Below, in pieces: positions 51,402 through 60,738 of a stretch of DNA of 64,000 nt. The stretch is from DATBHW01 sp035307385 (GTDB lineage: Bacteria; Chloroflexota; Ktedonobacteria; Ktedonobacterales; DATBGS01): contig DATGID010000076.1 of the NCBI GenBank assembly GCA_035307385.1, positions 1 to 64,000 on the forward strand, read 5' to 3'. How positions within the stretch are numbered: the first letter of the stretch is position 1; each line of letters begins with the position of its first letter. The notes under the pieces were generated by a model, which did no database searches, had not been told where the DNA came from, and saw only the letters and a list, made by a program, of their open reading frames with translations. The position numbers were made by a program, and so were the translations under genes.

Positions 51402-52364
51402 GTGAGTACGTCATCCCAGATCATTCCGCCATCAGTGCCTGAAGACGAAAACATAGACGAGTTGCTTACCCTGACGCCACAACTGGCGCGGAAGCGACGC
51501 AGCCAGTTTCGGATTATCGTTGACCGATTTGTTCGTAACCGATTAGCCCTCGCCGGTTTTTTTGTGTTGGTGGTGATAGGCATGGCGGCGCTTCTGGCGC
51601 CAGTGCTTTATCATGCCACAGCGACATTTGACCCATCGACGTATATTAACCTCAGGGAAAGCCCGGCCTTCCAGGGGCCATCATGGCAGCATCTGCTTGG
51701 GACCGATGACCTTGGGCGCGATGAAATGGCGCGGCTGCTCTATGGTGGGCGCGTCTCCCTGTTGATCGGTATTGCTTCGATGTTTGTGGCGATCTTCGTG
51801 GGGGTGACGGTTGGCGCTCTCGCCGGCTACTTTGGCGGCATCATCGACAATCTGCTGATGCGCGTTACCGACGTCATTCTGGCGATTCCCCTCTATCTGC
51901 TGCTCTTTGTTCTTTCGGCAAGCTTCTCAGATGGGTCGATCCCCAGCATTGTGGTGCTGATCGCGCTCTTTAGCTGGACCTACACAGCCCGCCTGGTGCG
52001 CAGTGAGTTTCTGGCGCTCAAAGAGCGTGAATTTGTTATGGCAGCGCGCACGCTGGGTGCCAGCAATTTCCAGTTGATGGTGCGCCATATCCTGCCCAAT
52101 GCCGCCGGGCCGATCATCGTCAGCGCGACGCTGCTGGTTGGTGCCAATATTATTACTGAATCTATCCTCAGCTTCTTTGGCTTTGGTATCCAGGTGCCGC
52201 TGGCAAGCTGGGGGACAATGGTCAACGACGCCAAAGATTTCTTTTTGCCCCATCCCATCCTTGTTTGGGCGCCAGGCTTGTGCATCTTGCTCGTTGTGCT
52301 GAGCTTTAACCTGATGGGCGATGGCTTGCGCGACGCGCTTGATCCCTATCTCACCGAACGGTAA
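51402..52364 (+). CDS. ABC importer permease (DppC/OppC type)
   Basis: A 320-residue permease with the DppC family N-terminal region (RSQFRIIVDRFVRNRLALAGF), GTDDLGRDEMARLLYGGRVSLLIG, the EAA loop in AARTLGASNFQLMVRHILPNAAGPI and the C-terminal LSFNLMGDGLRDALDP. The start is a GTG at 51402 with AAAGGAG 9 nt upstream. The following ATPase starts 19 bp after its stop. Confidence 0.93.
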   Translation: MSTSSQIIPPSVPEDENIDELLTLTPQLARKRRSQFRIIVDRFVRNRLALAGFFVLVVIGMAALLAPVLYHATATFDPSTYINLRESPAFQGPSWQHLLGTDDLGRDEMARLLYGGRVSLLIGIASMFVAIFVGVTVGALAGYFGGIIDNLLMRVTDVILAIPLYLLLFVLSASFSDGSIPSIVVLIALFSWTYTARLVRSEFLALKEREFVMAARTLGASNFQLMVRHILPNAAGPIIVSATLLVGANIITESILSFFGFGIQVPLASWGTMVNDAKDFFLPHPILVWAPGLCILLVVLSFNLMGDGLRDALDPYLTER

Positions 52365-52383
52365 TCGGAAGGAGACGCTGCTT

Positions 52384-53499
52384 GTGGGAAAGTTGCTGGA
52401 GATCACCAACCTGAAAACCTACTTCAAGACCCGCGAGGGCTGGGTGCATGCGGTGGATGGTGTCAGCTTTGGCATCAACGAAGGTGAAAAGCTGGGTGTT
52501 GTGGGGGAAAGCGGTTGTGGCAAGAGCGTCACAGCACTTTCCATTATGCGCCTCATCCCTCACCCGCCTGGTGAAACGCTGGATGGCAGTATTCTCTTTG
52601 GCGGGCAAGACCTGTTGGAACTTCCCGAAAGCGCTATGCGCAAAGTCCGGGGAAAGCAAATCGGCATGATCTTTCAAGACCCGCTGACTTCGCTGAACCC
52701 AGTTCTGACCATTGGCGCGCAGATTACAGAGAGCTTGAAACTGCATATGGGCTTCACCACCCAGCAGGCCAACAGGCGCGCTGCTGAATTGCTGCGCGAG
52801 GTTGGCATCCCAGAAGCGGAGCGGCGCTTTAACTCCTATCCTCACCAGTTTAGCGGCGGTATGCGTCAGCGTGTGATGATCGCCATTGCCCTGGCCTGCC
52901 GCCCTCAACTCATCATCGCCGATGAACCTACCACCGCGCTGGATGTGACGGTGCAGGCGCAAATCCTGGAATTGATCAATGCCATTGGCACAGAGTATAA
53001 CAGCGCTGTCATGCTGATTACCCATGACCTTGGGGTTGTGGCCGGAATGACCGACCGCGTGATTGTGATGTATGCCGGTCATGTGGTCGAGATGGCGCCT
53101 ACCGATGAACTCTTTGCCAATCCTCGGCACCCCTATACGCTGGGATTGCTGGCCTCCGTTCCACGCCTCGATGAAGCGCGTCAGGAGGAACTGACCCCCA
53201 TCGAGGGAGCGCCACCTGATCTGCTGCATCCCCCAGAAGGGTGCCCTTTTGCGCCGCGCTGCCTCTTTGTTACCAATCAGTGCAAGGCTCCGCCACCACT
53301 GCGCGCGGTTGGCAATAACCATGTGACTGCCTGTTGGTACGACATTAACGAGCCAGCCGAGCAGCAACGAGTCGCTGCCCGCCGCGAGGCCCGCGCCCGC
53401 CGCCTGGCGAAGCTCGACGCTACTGCTCAAGCTCTGGTTGCAAGCAGTTCGGATGGGCAAAGCTCCCCCAACCCCGATGAGCAAACGGCAGCCAACTAA
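52384..53499 (+). CDS. ABC importer ATP-binding protein (DppD/OppD type)
   Basis: The 371-residue ATPase has Walker A GESGCGKS, Q-loop FQDPLTSLNP, signature FSGGMRQR, Walker B LIIADEPTTALD and H-loop His in LITHDLG. The C-terminal oligopeptide/dipeptide domain contains Cys residues in CPFAPRC, QC and ACW, a pattern that binds an iron-sulphur cluster in some DppD proteins. I chose the GTG at 52384 with AAGGAG 9 nt upstream; the longer frame back to 52321 overlaps the preceding gene. It forms the heterodimeric motor with the next gene product. Confidence 0.92.
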   Translation: MGKLLEITNLKTYFKTREGWVHAVDGVSFGINEGEKLGVVGESGCGKSVTALSIMRLIPHPPGETLDGSILFGGQDLLELPESAMRKVRGKQIGMIFQDPLTSLNPVLTIGAQITESLKLHMGFTTQQANRRAAELLREVGIPEAERRFNSYPHQFSGGMRQRVMIAIALACRPQLIIADEPTTALDVTVQAQILELINAIGTEYNSAVMLITHDLGVVAGMTDRVIVMYAGHVVEMAPTDELFANPRHPYTLGLLASVPRLDEARQEELTPIEGAPPDLLHPPEGCPFAPRCLFVTNQCKAPPPLRAVGNNHVTACWYDINEPAEQQRVAARREARARRLAKLDATAQALVASSSDGQSSPNPDEQTAAN

Positions 53500-53519
53500 C
53501 CCAGGATGAGAGGGATGCG

Positions 53520-54599
53520 ATGAGTGAATCTGTGCGACAAACCAGTACCGTCGTTGGAGGAACGACACAACGCGGTGATACGCTGCTCTCAATCAACGAT
53601 CTGGCGATGCATTTTCCGCTGACATCCGGGCTGATTATTCAGCGCACGCATGGCTATGTCCGTGCCATTGATGGGGTGACGTTCTCCATCCGACGCGGCA
53701 GCACGTTGGGGCTGGTTGGCGAAAGCGGCTCCGGCAAAACAACCATTGGGCGCTGTATTGTTCGCCTGTATAAGCCTACCCGTGGCTCGATGCTGCTGGA
53801 TGGCGTTGATCTCAGCCAGCTTTCTGGCGGTAATCTGCGTCAGGTCCGGCGCAAGGTTCAGATGATCTTCCAAGACCCGTTTGCCTCGCTGAATCCGCGC
53901 TTTTCCATTGGCTCGCTGATTGCCGAGCCAATGCGGATTCACCATGTCGGCACCCGCCATGAGGCACGCGAGCGCACCGAGGAACTGCTTGAACTGGTGG
54001 GTCTTAATCCGGCCTTTTATGATCGCTATCCCCACGAGTTCAGCGGCGGCCAGCGCCAGCGTATCGTGATTGCCCGCGCGATTAGCATCAACCCGGAATT
54101 CGTCATCGCGGATGAGCCGGTTTCCGCGCTGGATGTCTCGATTCGCGCCCAGATTCTGAACCTGATGCAGCGTTTGCAGCGGCAACTCGGTCTGACGTAT
54201 CTCTTTGTCTCGCATGATTTGAGCGTTGTGCGGCATGTTGCTGATCAAATTGCGGTCATGTATCTGGGCAAGATCATGGAACTGGCTGATCGGGATGAGA
54301 TTTACCAGGCACCAAAGCACCCTTATACCCAGGCGCTGCTTTCGGCAGTTCCCATTCCCGACCCCAAAGTGGAGAAACGCCGCCAGCGGATTATCCTTTC
54401 CGGCGATTTGCCCAGTCCGGTCAATGTTCCGAGAGGGTGCCGCTTTCACACGCGCTGCCCACTGGCCCAGGCGATTTGCCGCGAGGAGGAACCAGTTTTC
54501 GAGGACAAAACCGGCAACGGTCATTTTGCCGCCTGCCACTTCTCGGACCAGGTAAGTCCGCCTGTTGTGAACGAAGATCGGCCTGTCGCCGCTGAGTAA
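53520..54599 (+). CDS. ABC importer ATP-binding protein (DppF/OppF type)
   Basis: The 359-residue ATPase has Walker A GESGSGKT, Q-loop FQDPFASLNP, signature FSGGQRQR, Walker B VIADEPVSALD and H-loop SHDLSVV. Its C-terminal domain also has the Cys pattern (GCRFHTRCPLAQAIC...ACHF). It begins 20 bp after the DppD gene with a GAGAGGG ribosome site. It completes the five-gene operon, which ends at a strong terminator 2 bp after the stop codon. Confidence 0.93.
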   Translation: MSESVRQTSTVVGGTTQRGDTLLSINDLAMHFPLTSGLIIQRTHGYVRAIDGVTFSIRRGSTLGLVGESGSGKTTIGRCIVRLYKPTRGSMLLDGVDLSQLSGGNLRQVRRKVQMIFQDPFASLNPRFSIGSLIAEPMRIHHVGTRHEARERTEELLELVGLNPAFYDRYPHEFSGGQRQRIVIARAISINPEFVIADEPVSALDVSIRAQILNLMQRLQRQLGLTYLFVSHDLSVVRHVADQIAVMYLGKIMELADRDEIYQAPKHPYTQALLSAVPIPDPKVEKRRQRIILSGDLPSPVNVPRGCRFHTRCPLAQAICREEEPVFEDKTGNGHFAACHFSDQVSPPVVNEDRPVAAE

Positions 54600-54601
54600 A
54601 A

Positions 54602-54668
54602 GCAAGAAGAGGGTTTTACCCGCAACGCCACCTGGAAGGTGGCGTTGCGGGTAAAACCCTCTTCTTGC
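54602..54668. terminator. 32-bp perfect hairpin terminator
   Basis: A 32-nt arm (GCAAGAAGAGGGTTTTACCC and onward) is followed by a 3-nt GGA loop and its exact inverse complement. It sits between the converging importer operon and the Asp-box gene. The 3-nt loop and perfect pairing are unusually long for a terminator. Confidence 0.8.
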
Positions 54669-54685
54669 AGATGTGCTATAAGCTC

Positions 54686-57600
54686 TCAGGCCGGGTTTGT
54701 CGGAGGAACAAGCGCGGGCACCTGCAAATCGCGGATACGCGCGTTGAATGCGGCTACATCGGTGTCGATGAGCGTTTGCAGTTGCTGTTGATAGGCGTCG
54801 ACGCGCGCCGCCAACTCGGCAAAGAGTTCTTGCGATTGGCGGGTTGGCGCGGCCTCGGCGCTGCTGACGGCCATTCCCAGGAACGCCAGATGGGCGTTGA
54901 ACTTGACCGGATGATTCAACGTATCCTGGCGCGTTTTTGCCTTGGTCTGAATCAATTCTTCTTCTAGAGCCGTCAGCTTTTCTTTTAGCCGCTTGCTCTC
55001 TTCCAGAATGGCTGGCGCAGTCTCCTGTCCCTTGACCTTCCGTTCCCACTCTTCGATCTGCTTGCGCAGCGTCCTGATGCTCTGAATCATGGCGTGTGTC
55101 TGCGAAAGCCGCGCCTGAATCTGGAGCAGCAGTTCGAACTGCGCCTGATAGTCTTCCTGGCTGGTCTTCAGGCGCGGGTCCGGCACGATCTCGAACGATT
55201 CGGTATAAGAGGTATCGCCGATGGTCAGGCGCACCGTATACGTCCCTGGCGGCACAACTGGTCCGGCCAGCGCGGCCTCCGACGCGACATAGCCGGCCAC
55301 TTTGCGTGTGTCGGGATAGCGCATATTCCAGACGAAGCGATTGGCTCCGGCTTCCTTGGGCGTACGAGGCTCTTTCTTCTTCTCCTCTTCCTCTGTGTCG
55401 ATTGCCAGGTATTCGCCGTTCTTGCCATTGGTGGGCGCTTCCTCTGCCTCCTCGCTGGAGAAGCTTCTGATTTCCTTGCCATCGGCAGTGAGGAAGGTCA
55501 ACTTGATCTCGCCTTCCGGTTTCTCCTTGAGGTAGTAGTTGACGATCACCCCGACCGGAGGATTCTCCCCCGCATCCAACGGCTTCGAGACTTTGCTGCC
55601 GTCTGGCTTTGCGACCTGGCGCGACGTAATCATCCAGGCGCCGCCAAATCGATAGCTTTTTCCCGTTGGCGCTTCAGACCCGAAGCCCAGCCTTGGCTGA
55701 AAGCGCAGCGTCGGGCAGGGCTTAAAGAGGTGTGCCGTTTCGTGTGCCATCTCAGCCGCAACCTGGCGCAGCGGCGTTACGTCGTCCAGAATCCAGAAGG
55801 AGCGCCCATGTGTTGCCACCACCAGATCGTTTTCATGAATAACCAGGTCGTGAATGGGCACCACCGGCAGATTCAACTGTAACGCCTGCCAGTGCGCGCC
55901 ATCATCAAAGGAGACGCGGATGCCCGTTTCGGTCCCTGCGTAAAGCAGGCCACGCCGCACAGGGTCTTCGCGGATGACCCGCGTAAACTCATTTGCGGCA
56001 ATGCCAGATGTGATCTTCGTCCAGGTCTTGCCGTAGTCACTGGTCTTGTAGAGGTAGGGCTGGAAATCATCCAGTTTGTAGCGCGTCGCTGCCAGATAGG
56101 CGGTCGCCGGGTCGTGCGGCGATGGCTCGATGATGCTGATGAGCGCCCATTCTGGCAAATCGGCGGGCGTCACGTTTTCCCAGTTTTGGCCGCCATCACG
56201 GGAGACGTGGACCAGGCCGTCATCGGAGCCTGCCCAGAACAATCCGCGCTCCACCCGCGATTCGGCGAAGGCAAAGATGGTGCAGTAATATTCCGCACCG
56301 GTGTTGTCTTTGGTGATGGGGCCACCGGAAGCTTCCTGCCTGGACACGTCGTTGCGGGTCAGGTCGGGGCTGATGATCTCCCAACTGTTGTCATCATCTG
56401 TCGAGCGGAATACGTGGTTGCCGGTGACATAGAGCACGTTGGGGTCATGCGGCGAGAGCACGGTAGGGTAGGTCCACTGGAAGCGATATTTCATGTCCTT
56501 CGCGCCCAGCCCGCTGCCAGCCTGCGGCCAGACCATGATGTTACGCTCCTGGCGGGTACGTACATCATAACGGGTCAGATAGCCCTGATAGTTCCCAGCA
56601 AAAATGATGTTGGGGTCATCGGGACGCACGGCGATATAGCCGCTTTCGCCGCCGCCGATTTCCAGGTATTCGGCCTCGATAATTGCCCCATACGATGAGC
56701 GGCTGGGCACGCTCATGGTCGTATTATCTTGCTGCGCGCCATAGACGCGATAGGGTGTCTCGTTATCTGTGGTGACGTGGTAAAACTCTGCCGTTGGCTG
56801 GTTATAGATCGACGACCACGAATCGGAGCCGTTAAAGGAGACGCAAGCGCCGCCATCGTTGCCGCAAATCATGCGCTGCGGGTTGCGTGGGTCAATCCAA
56901 AGGTCGTGATCGTCGCCATGGGGAATCTGTACCTCGAAGAAGTTCTTGCCCCCGTCGATGGATTTCCAGGCGCGCACGTTCAGCGCCCAGATCGTTTCGG
57001 CGTCCTGCGGATCGGCGTAGATGTGCATATAGTACCAGGCACGCGCGCGTAGGTTGCGTTCTTCGGAGAGCTTTTCCCAGGTCTGGCCGCCGTCGTCGGA
57101 GCGGAAGAGCGCTCCGTCCTCTGCCTCGATCAGCGCCCAGACACGTCCTTCTTTGGCAGGCGAAATGGTCAATCCAATCTTTCCCAGCAAGCCTTTGGGC
57201 AGTCCCTTGTTGCGGGTAATTTCGGTCCAGGTATCGCCGCCATCGGTAGACTTGAAAAGACCGCTGCCCTCGCCGCCGCTGATGAGTTCATGCGGCAGAC
57301 GCCTGGCTTCCCAAAACGCGGCGAAGAGGATACGCGGGTTGTTCGGGTCCATCGCCAGATCAATCGCGCCCGCGTTTTCGCTGCGGAAGAGAACCTGTTC
57401 CCAGGTCTTGCCACCATCGCGCGAGCGATACACGCCACGCTCGGGGTTTGGCCCGTGGGCATGGCCCAGGGCCGCCACATAGACCAGATCGGGATTATGC
57501 GGATGGACGCGCACTTTGGCGATGTTGCGCGTCTTTTCCAGGCCCAGATGCGTCCAGGTCTGGCCGCCATCGGTGGATTTATAGACGCCATCCCCATGCG

Positions 57601-57964
57601 AAACATTGCCCCGAATGGTGGTTTCGCCCATGCCTACGTAGATGACATTGGGGTCCGAGTCGGCGACGGCGATTGCGCCCACCGAGGCGCGCTTGAAGAA
57701 GCCATCCGTGACGTTTTCCCAATACCGCCCGCCGTCAGTCGTTTTCCAGACGCCACCACCTGTTGAGCCGAAGTAAAACACCTGGGAATGGACCGGGTCT
57801 CCGGCCACCGCCACGACGCGGCCCCCACGGTAGGGGCCAATCAGACGCCATTCCAACGAACGCAGCAAAGCCGGGTTTATCACCGCCTCAACTGTTGTGT
57901 TGGAGGTCTGATCACTGTGGGTTCCATCATGCACACTGCTCATGTCCTTAAAGCGCCCTTTCAT
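54686..57964 (-). CDS. large Asp-box (BNR/sortilin-like) beta-propeller protein
   Basis: The 1092-residue protein contains at least ten Asp-box motifs of the form Ser/Thr-x-Asp-x-Gly-x-x-Trp (for example TTDGGRYW, STDGGQTW, SRDGGKTW, STDGGDTW, SDDGGQTW, SRDGGQNW, TSDYGKTW) spread over residues about 70-720. This indicates two multi-bladed propellers as in VPS10/sortilin-type and xyloglucanase-like proteins. Residues about 770-930 add beta-rich modules, and the last 140 residues form a coiled coil. No signal peptide or membrane helix is seen, which is unusual since relatives are mostly exported. The ATG at 57964 and another at 57943 are both possible. Enzymatic activity, if any, is unknown. 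Confidence 0.82.
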   Translation of the reverse strand: MKGRFKDMSSVHDGTHSDQTSNTTVEAVINPALLRSLEWRLIGPYRGGRVVAVAGDPVHSQVFYFGSTGGGVWKTTDGGRYWENVTDGFFKRASVGAIAVADSDPNVIYVGMGETTIRGNVSHGDGVYKSTDGGQTWTHLGLEKTRNIAKVRVHPHNPDLVYVAALGHAHGPNPERGVYRSRDGGKTWEQVLFRSENAGAIDLAMDPNNPRILFAAFWEARRLPHELISGGEGSGLFKSTDGGDTWTEITRNKGLPKGLLGKIGLTISPAKEGRVWALIEAEDGALFRSDDGGQTWEKLSEERNLRARAWYYMHIYADPQDAETIWALNVRAWKSIDGGKNFFEVQIPHGDDHDLWIDPRNPQRMICGNDGGACVSFNGSDSWSSIYNQPTAEFYHVTTDNETPYRVYGAQQDNTTMSVPSRSSYGAIIEAEYLEIGGGESGYIAVRPDDPNIIFAGNYQGYLTRYDVRTRQERNIMVWPQAGSGLGAKDMKYRFQWTYPTVLSPHDPNVLYVTGNHVFRSTDDDNSWEIISPDLTRNDVSRQEASGGPITKDNTGAEYYCTIFAFAESRVERGLFWAGSDDGLVHVSRDGGQNWENVTPADLPEWALISIIEPSPHDPATAYLAATRYKLDDFQPYLYKTSDYGKTWTKITSGIAANEFTRVIREDPVRRGLLYAGTETGIRVSFDDGAHWQALQLNLPVVPIHDLVIHENDLVVATHGRSFWILDDVTPLRQVAAEMAHETAHLFKPCPTLRFQPRLGFGSEAPTGKSYRFGGAWMITSRQVAKPDGSKVSKPLDAGENPPVGVIVNYYLKEKPEGEIKLTFLTADGKEIRSFSSEEAEEAPTNGKNGEYLAIDTEEEEKKKEPRTPKEAGANRFVWNMRYPDTRKVAGYVASEAALAGPVVPPGTYTVRLTIGDTSYTESFEIVPDPRLKTSQEDYQAQFELLLQIQARLSQTHAMIQSIRTLRKQIEEWERKVKGQETAPAILEESKRLKEKLTALEEELIQTKAKTRQDTLNHPVKFNAHLAFLGMAVSSAEAAPTRQSQELFAELAARVDAYQQQLQTLIDTDVAAFNARIRDLQVPALVPPTNPA

Positions 57965-58046
57965 GTCGAGTTAAAGAGATGTCCACTCTAACAGGTTTTA
58001 AGAGATTGAAGCCTGCCAGGTTACCGCCGAAAAGGCTCGAGTTGGC

Positions 58047-58562
58047 TTATAAAGATGAATGGATGCGATTGTTTCCACGAGTGCGGGCGTCGATCTTCGC
58101 CTGCTGGGCAAAACGGTCGCGCACCATGGCCCGCTCAGAATATTCAAAGAACCGGCAGCCGTTGGTGCGCTGCACCACTCTTTGAAGAGGGTCCACGCGG
58201 CACCGCCCCAATGCGTATCCAGCATCGAGCGCCTGATAAAAGCGGCAGCGCCCGCAGTGGCTCTGGATACGTTTGAGTCGGCGGAAAATGAATTCTACGC
58301 AGCCGAGCAGCACCAGCACCCCGCCAAAGACCAGGAACGGGCAGCCAAAAAAAAGGAAGAGGAAACCGAATGAAGCGGCGTTAGCAAACTGCGTCAGCGC
58401 AAACCCCGCCACCAAGGCCATGCCGATGCCGGTCAAGGTTATCCCCGTTGCCAGGCCAAAGTGATCTTGATTATCCCAGGCACCAGGCATTGCCTGGAGG
58501 AAGGGCCGGTGCGCCTGGCGGCGCTGGTTCTGGCGTGTTTGATGGAAATCAAGCCCAGCCAT
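58047..58562 (-). CDS. membrane protein with CxxC-x14-C-x14-C motif, unknown
   Basis: A 171-residue protein with two adjacent hydrophobic helices (about residues 38-60 and 64-90) and a polar C-terminal tail. The tail has Cys 103, 106, 121 and 136 arranged as C-x2-C-x14-C-x14-C, in SHCGRCRFYQ, LGRCRVDP and NGCRFFEYSER. The two 15-residue spacings look like a duplicated half-site and suit a metal centre on the cytoplasmic face. I do not recognise the family. It lies on the same strand as the MFS gene upstream with a gap of about 40 bp and may be co-transcribed. Confidence 0.6.
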   Translation of the reverse strand: MAGLDFHQTRQNQRRQAHRPFLQAMPGAWDNQDHFGLATGITLTGIGMALVAGFALTQFANAASFGFLFLFFGCPFLVFGGVLVLLGCVEFIFRRLKRIQSHCGRCRFYQALDAGYALGRCRVDPLQRVVQRTNGCRFFEYSERAMVRDRFAQQAKIDARTRGNNRIHSSL

Positions 58563-58604
58563 AGGTGGCGGCCTCCTTATGGATGAAATCTCATGAAACG
58601 ACGC

Positions 58605-59924
58605 CTATATAGCGGCAACCTCGCCCTCCAGGGGCGGGGTCGACTCTTCCTGTTCATCTTTCGCGGTATTTTGAGGTAGGAAGCGCTCGGCATGTCCCAG
58701 CGCCGTAAAGGAAAAACAGATGGGAATAATGATTGTCATAACGCCAATGACGCCGTACACCAGGGCTACATTCCCGGACCAGGCGATTGCCAACCCGCCC
58801 AGGAACGTGCCTACTGGAATCGCCGACCAGGCTAACACCCCCGCGATGCTGATGACGCGACCTAGTAGCTCGTTCGGCACAATTGACTGGCGTAGACTGC
58901 CGGTATTGATGTTAAAGAGAATGCCCAGGCCCGAAATCAGCGCCCAGAGCGGCACAGCGACCCAATACCAGGGCGTCAGCGCCAACAGCACGGTCAGCAG
59001 CCCTTCTATCGTCAGCGCGCTCAGGGCCACTTTACTAAAAGGCCAGCGCTTGCGCAAGGGGCCAGCCAACAGCGAAAGCACGACAATACCGGCGCTGCCC
59101 GCTGAATAGAGCAAACTGACTTCTGAATTGTTCGCATCCAGCCGCCGCTCGGCGAAAAGGACTAACTGCGCGTATGTGGTCGAGCCGATAAAGTTAATGA
59201 GGGCCATCATGGCGGAGATATTGCGCAGCACCGGATGGCGCAAGACGTAGCGCAGCCCTTCGATTACGTCGTGGCGGATGCTCTTCTTCTCTTTCGTGCC
59301 GGGAACGTTAAAGCTGCCCTTGATGAGCGCAAGGGTGCAGGCGGAGACCAGGAAAGAGAGGGCATCTACTACCATGAGCATGGGCAGTTGGGGCACGATG
59401 ATGAGCAACGCTCCGGCCAGCAACGGCCCGATGACTTGCGCGGCGGAGTAGCTGGCCTGGATGCGTCCATTGGCTGTGACGAGTTCGTCTTTGCCCACCA
59501 GGCTGGGGATGGCAGCGAATTCGCCTGATTGAAAGAAGATGGTAAGGATGGAACTGACAAAACCGACACCGTAAATCCAGGCAACAAAGAAGACTCGATG
59601 CGACATCAGACCCAGCGCTGCCAGCAGAGGAATGGAGCCGATTACCAGCGCGCTGCCGATGTCGGCCAGAATCATCATCCGCTTGCGGTCCAGCCGATCT
59701 GCCCAGGCGCCAATCAGCAAGCCGAACAGCAGATAGGGGAGGAAATTAGCCGCAGCAGAGAGCGCCAGATTGACCGGTGAGCGGGTGAGTTGATAAATCA
59801 GCAGCGGCAGAGCAAAGAGGGTAAAGGAACTTCCGAGATTGGAGATGGTTTCCCCAGTCAGGAATTTCCAGAAGTCAATATTCAGCTTGCGCGCGGGCGT
59901 CTGAACGCTGGCGGAAGGGGACAA
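58605..59924 (-). CDS. MFS exporter (EntS-like)
   Basis: A 12-helix major facilitator of about 439 residues. It opens LNIDFWKFLTGETISNLGSSF, and the first cytoplasmic loop contains GAWADRLDRKRMMI, the motif A typical of exporters. I prefer a TTG start at 59924, which has AAAGGAG 6 nt upstream, over an ATG at 59957 without one. It lies downstream of an HTH regulator gene on the same strand (gap about 57 bp), the usual layout for a regulated drug or metabolite exporter. Confidence 0.85.
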   Translation of the reverse strand: MSPSASVQTPARKLNIDFWKFLTGETISNLGSSFTLFALPLLIYQLTRSPVNLALSAAANFLPYLLFGLLIGAWADRLDRKRMMILADIGSALVIGSIPLLAALGLMSHRVFFVAWIYGVGFVSSILTIFFQSGEFAAIPSLVGKDELVTANGRIQASYSAAQVIGPLLAGALLIIVPQLPMLMVVDALSFLVSACTLALIKGSFNVPGTKEKKSIRHDVIEGLRYVLRHPVLRNISAMMALINFIGSTTYAQLVLFAERRLDANNSEVSLLYSAGSAGIVVLSLLAGPLRKRWPFSKVALSALTIEGLLTVLLALTPWYWVAVPLWALISGLGILFNINTGSLRQSIVPNELLGRVISIAGVLAWSAIPVGTFLGGLAIAWSGNVALVYGVIGVMTIIIPICFSFTALGHAERFLPQNTAKDEQEESTPPLEGEVAAI

Positions 59925-59981
59925 GAATGACTCCTTTCGAGGGCAACGCTCGCCCATTGAGATTACGCCGTACAGGCGCAG

Positions 59982-60692
59982 CTACTCACCATCTGTTGGT
60001 GGCGGCTGATCGATGCCTATCTGCTGCTCTGGGGAATCGGGGGCACGCTCATGCGTGGGGTAAAAGCCGATCAGGAACTCGTAAAGCTGGGCGCCTTCGG
60101 TTGGCTGATCGCCGTGCAGGCGTTGAAACTCATCATCCAAAGCCCATAGGCGTTCCATAAAAGCTCTTGCTTCTGCTGGGGTCAGCCAAAACCAGCGTCG
60201 CCCGACATTAAGTTTACGCTCTGGGGGCGCGTCGTCCGAAAAATCAGCCAGCCCTGACCGCACGCTGCGCATCATATCGCTGTGGGTATAGTCCAACACA
60301 GCCGAAAGGAAGACCTCCAATCCTTCGTAACCTGCCGGTGAGGTGGGCGCTGGTGAAAAAAGGCGGCGATCTACCGAGAGCTTATAAGCTGTGGCCTGAT
60401 ATTGCTTTTCGAGAATGCCAGAAACCAGGCGTGTATCTACGACGCGAATCAGCCCATGCTGCTCCAGTAAACCGATGTGGTAATAGAGCTTGGTTTGCGA
60501 GAGATGCAGCGCTTTCGCCAGCTCCTTGGCCGTGCGGGGTTCACCGCGCAGCAGATTTACGATGTTCAGACGCAGCGGGTCTGTGACGACCTTGAGCGTC
60601 TCCAGGTCTGAGATGGTGCAGAAATCTTCTGGCAGAACCTTATCGTGTTGTTTCTCTTCTTGCTCTTCTGGCATGGCATTGCTCTTGAACAT
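59982..60692 (-). CDS. winged-helix transcriptional regulator (ArsR-like)
   Basis: The 236-residue protein has a winged helix near residues 25-100: SDLETLKVVTDPLRLNIVNLL, TAKELAKALHLSQTKLYYHIGLLEQHGLI and a wing EKQYQATAY. An acidic helical C-terminal domain follows that may bind a ligand. No metal-binding Cys cluster is visible, so it is probably not a metal sensor. The promoter sits so close that the message would start about 10 nt before ATG 60692, and no ribosome site is seen; translation may be leaderless or start at a downstream ATG. It most likely controls the MFS exporter that follows. Confidence 0.82.
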   Translation of the reverse strand: MFKSNAMPEEQEEKQHDKVLPEDFCTISDLETLKVVTDPLRLNIVNLLRGEPRTAKELAKALHLSQTKLYYHIGLLEQHGLIRVVDTRLVSGILEKQYQATAYKLSVDRRLFSPAPTSPAGYEGLEVFLSAVLDYTHSDMMRSVRSGLADFSDDAPPERKLNVGRRWFWLTPAEARAFMERLWALDDEFQRLHGDQPTEGAQLYEFLIGFYPTHERAPDSPEQQIGIDQPPPTDGE

Positions 60693-60709
60693 TCATAAAA
60701 TTTAGAATG

Positions 60710-60738
60710 ATTGTAACGTATTTGAACTCCAAAATCAA
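60710..60738 (-). promoter_or_regulatory. sigma-70-type promoter of the regulator-exporter operon
   Basis: TTGATT, 17 nt, TACAAT on the minus strand, ending 18 bp from the start codon of the HTH gene. It is close to consensus in both hexamers and spacing. Confidence 0.6.

Noticed and set aside
53589..55049. 486-codon minus-strand frame spanning the importer end and Asp-box gene
   Set aside because: Runs through the 32-bp hairpin and across two real genes; not coding.
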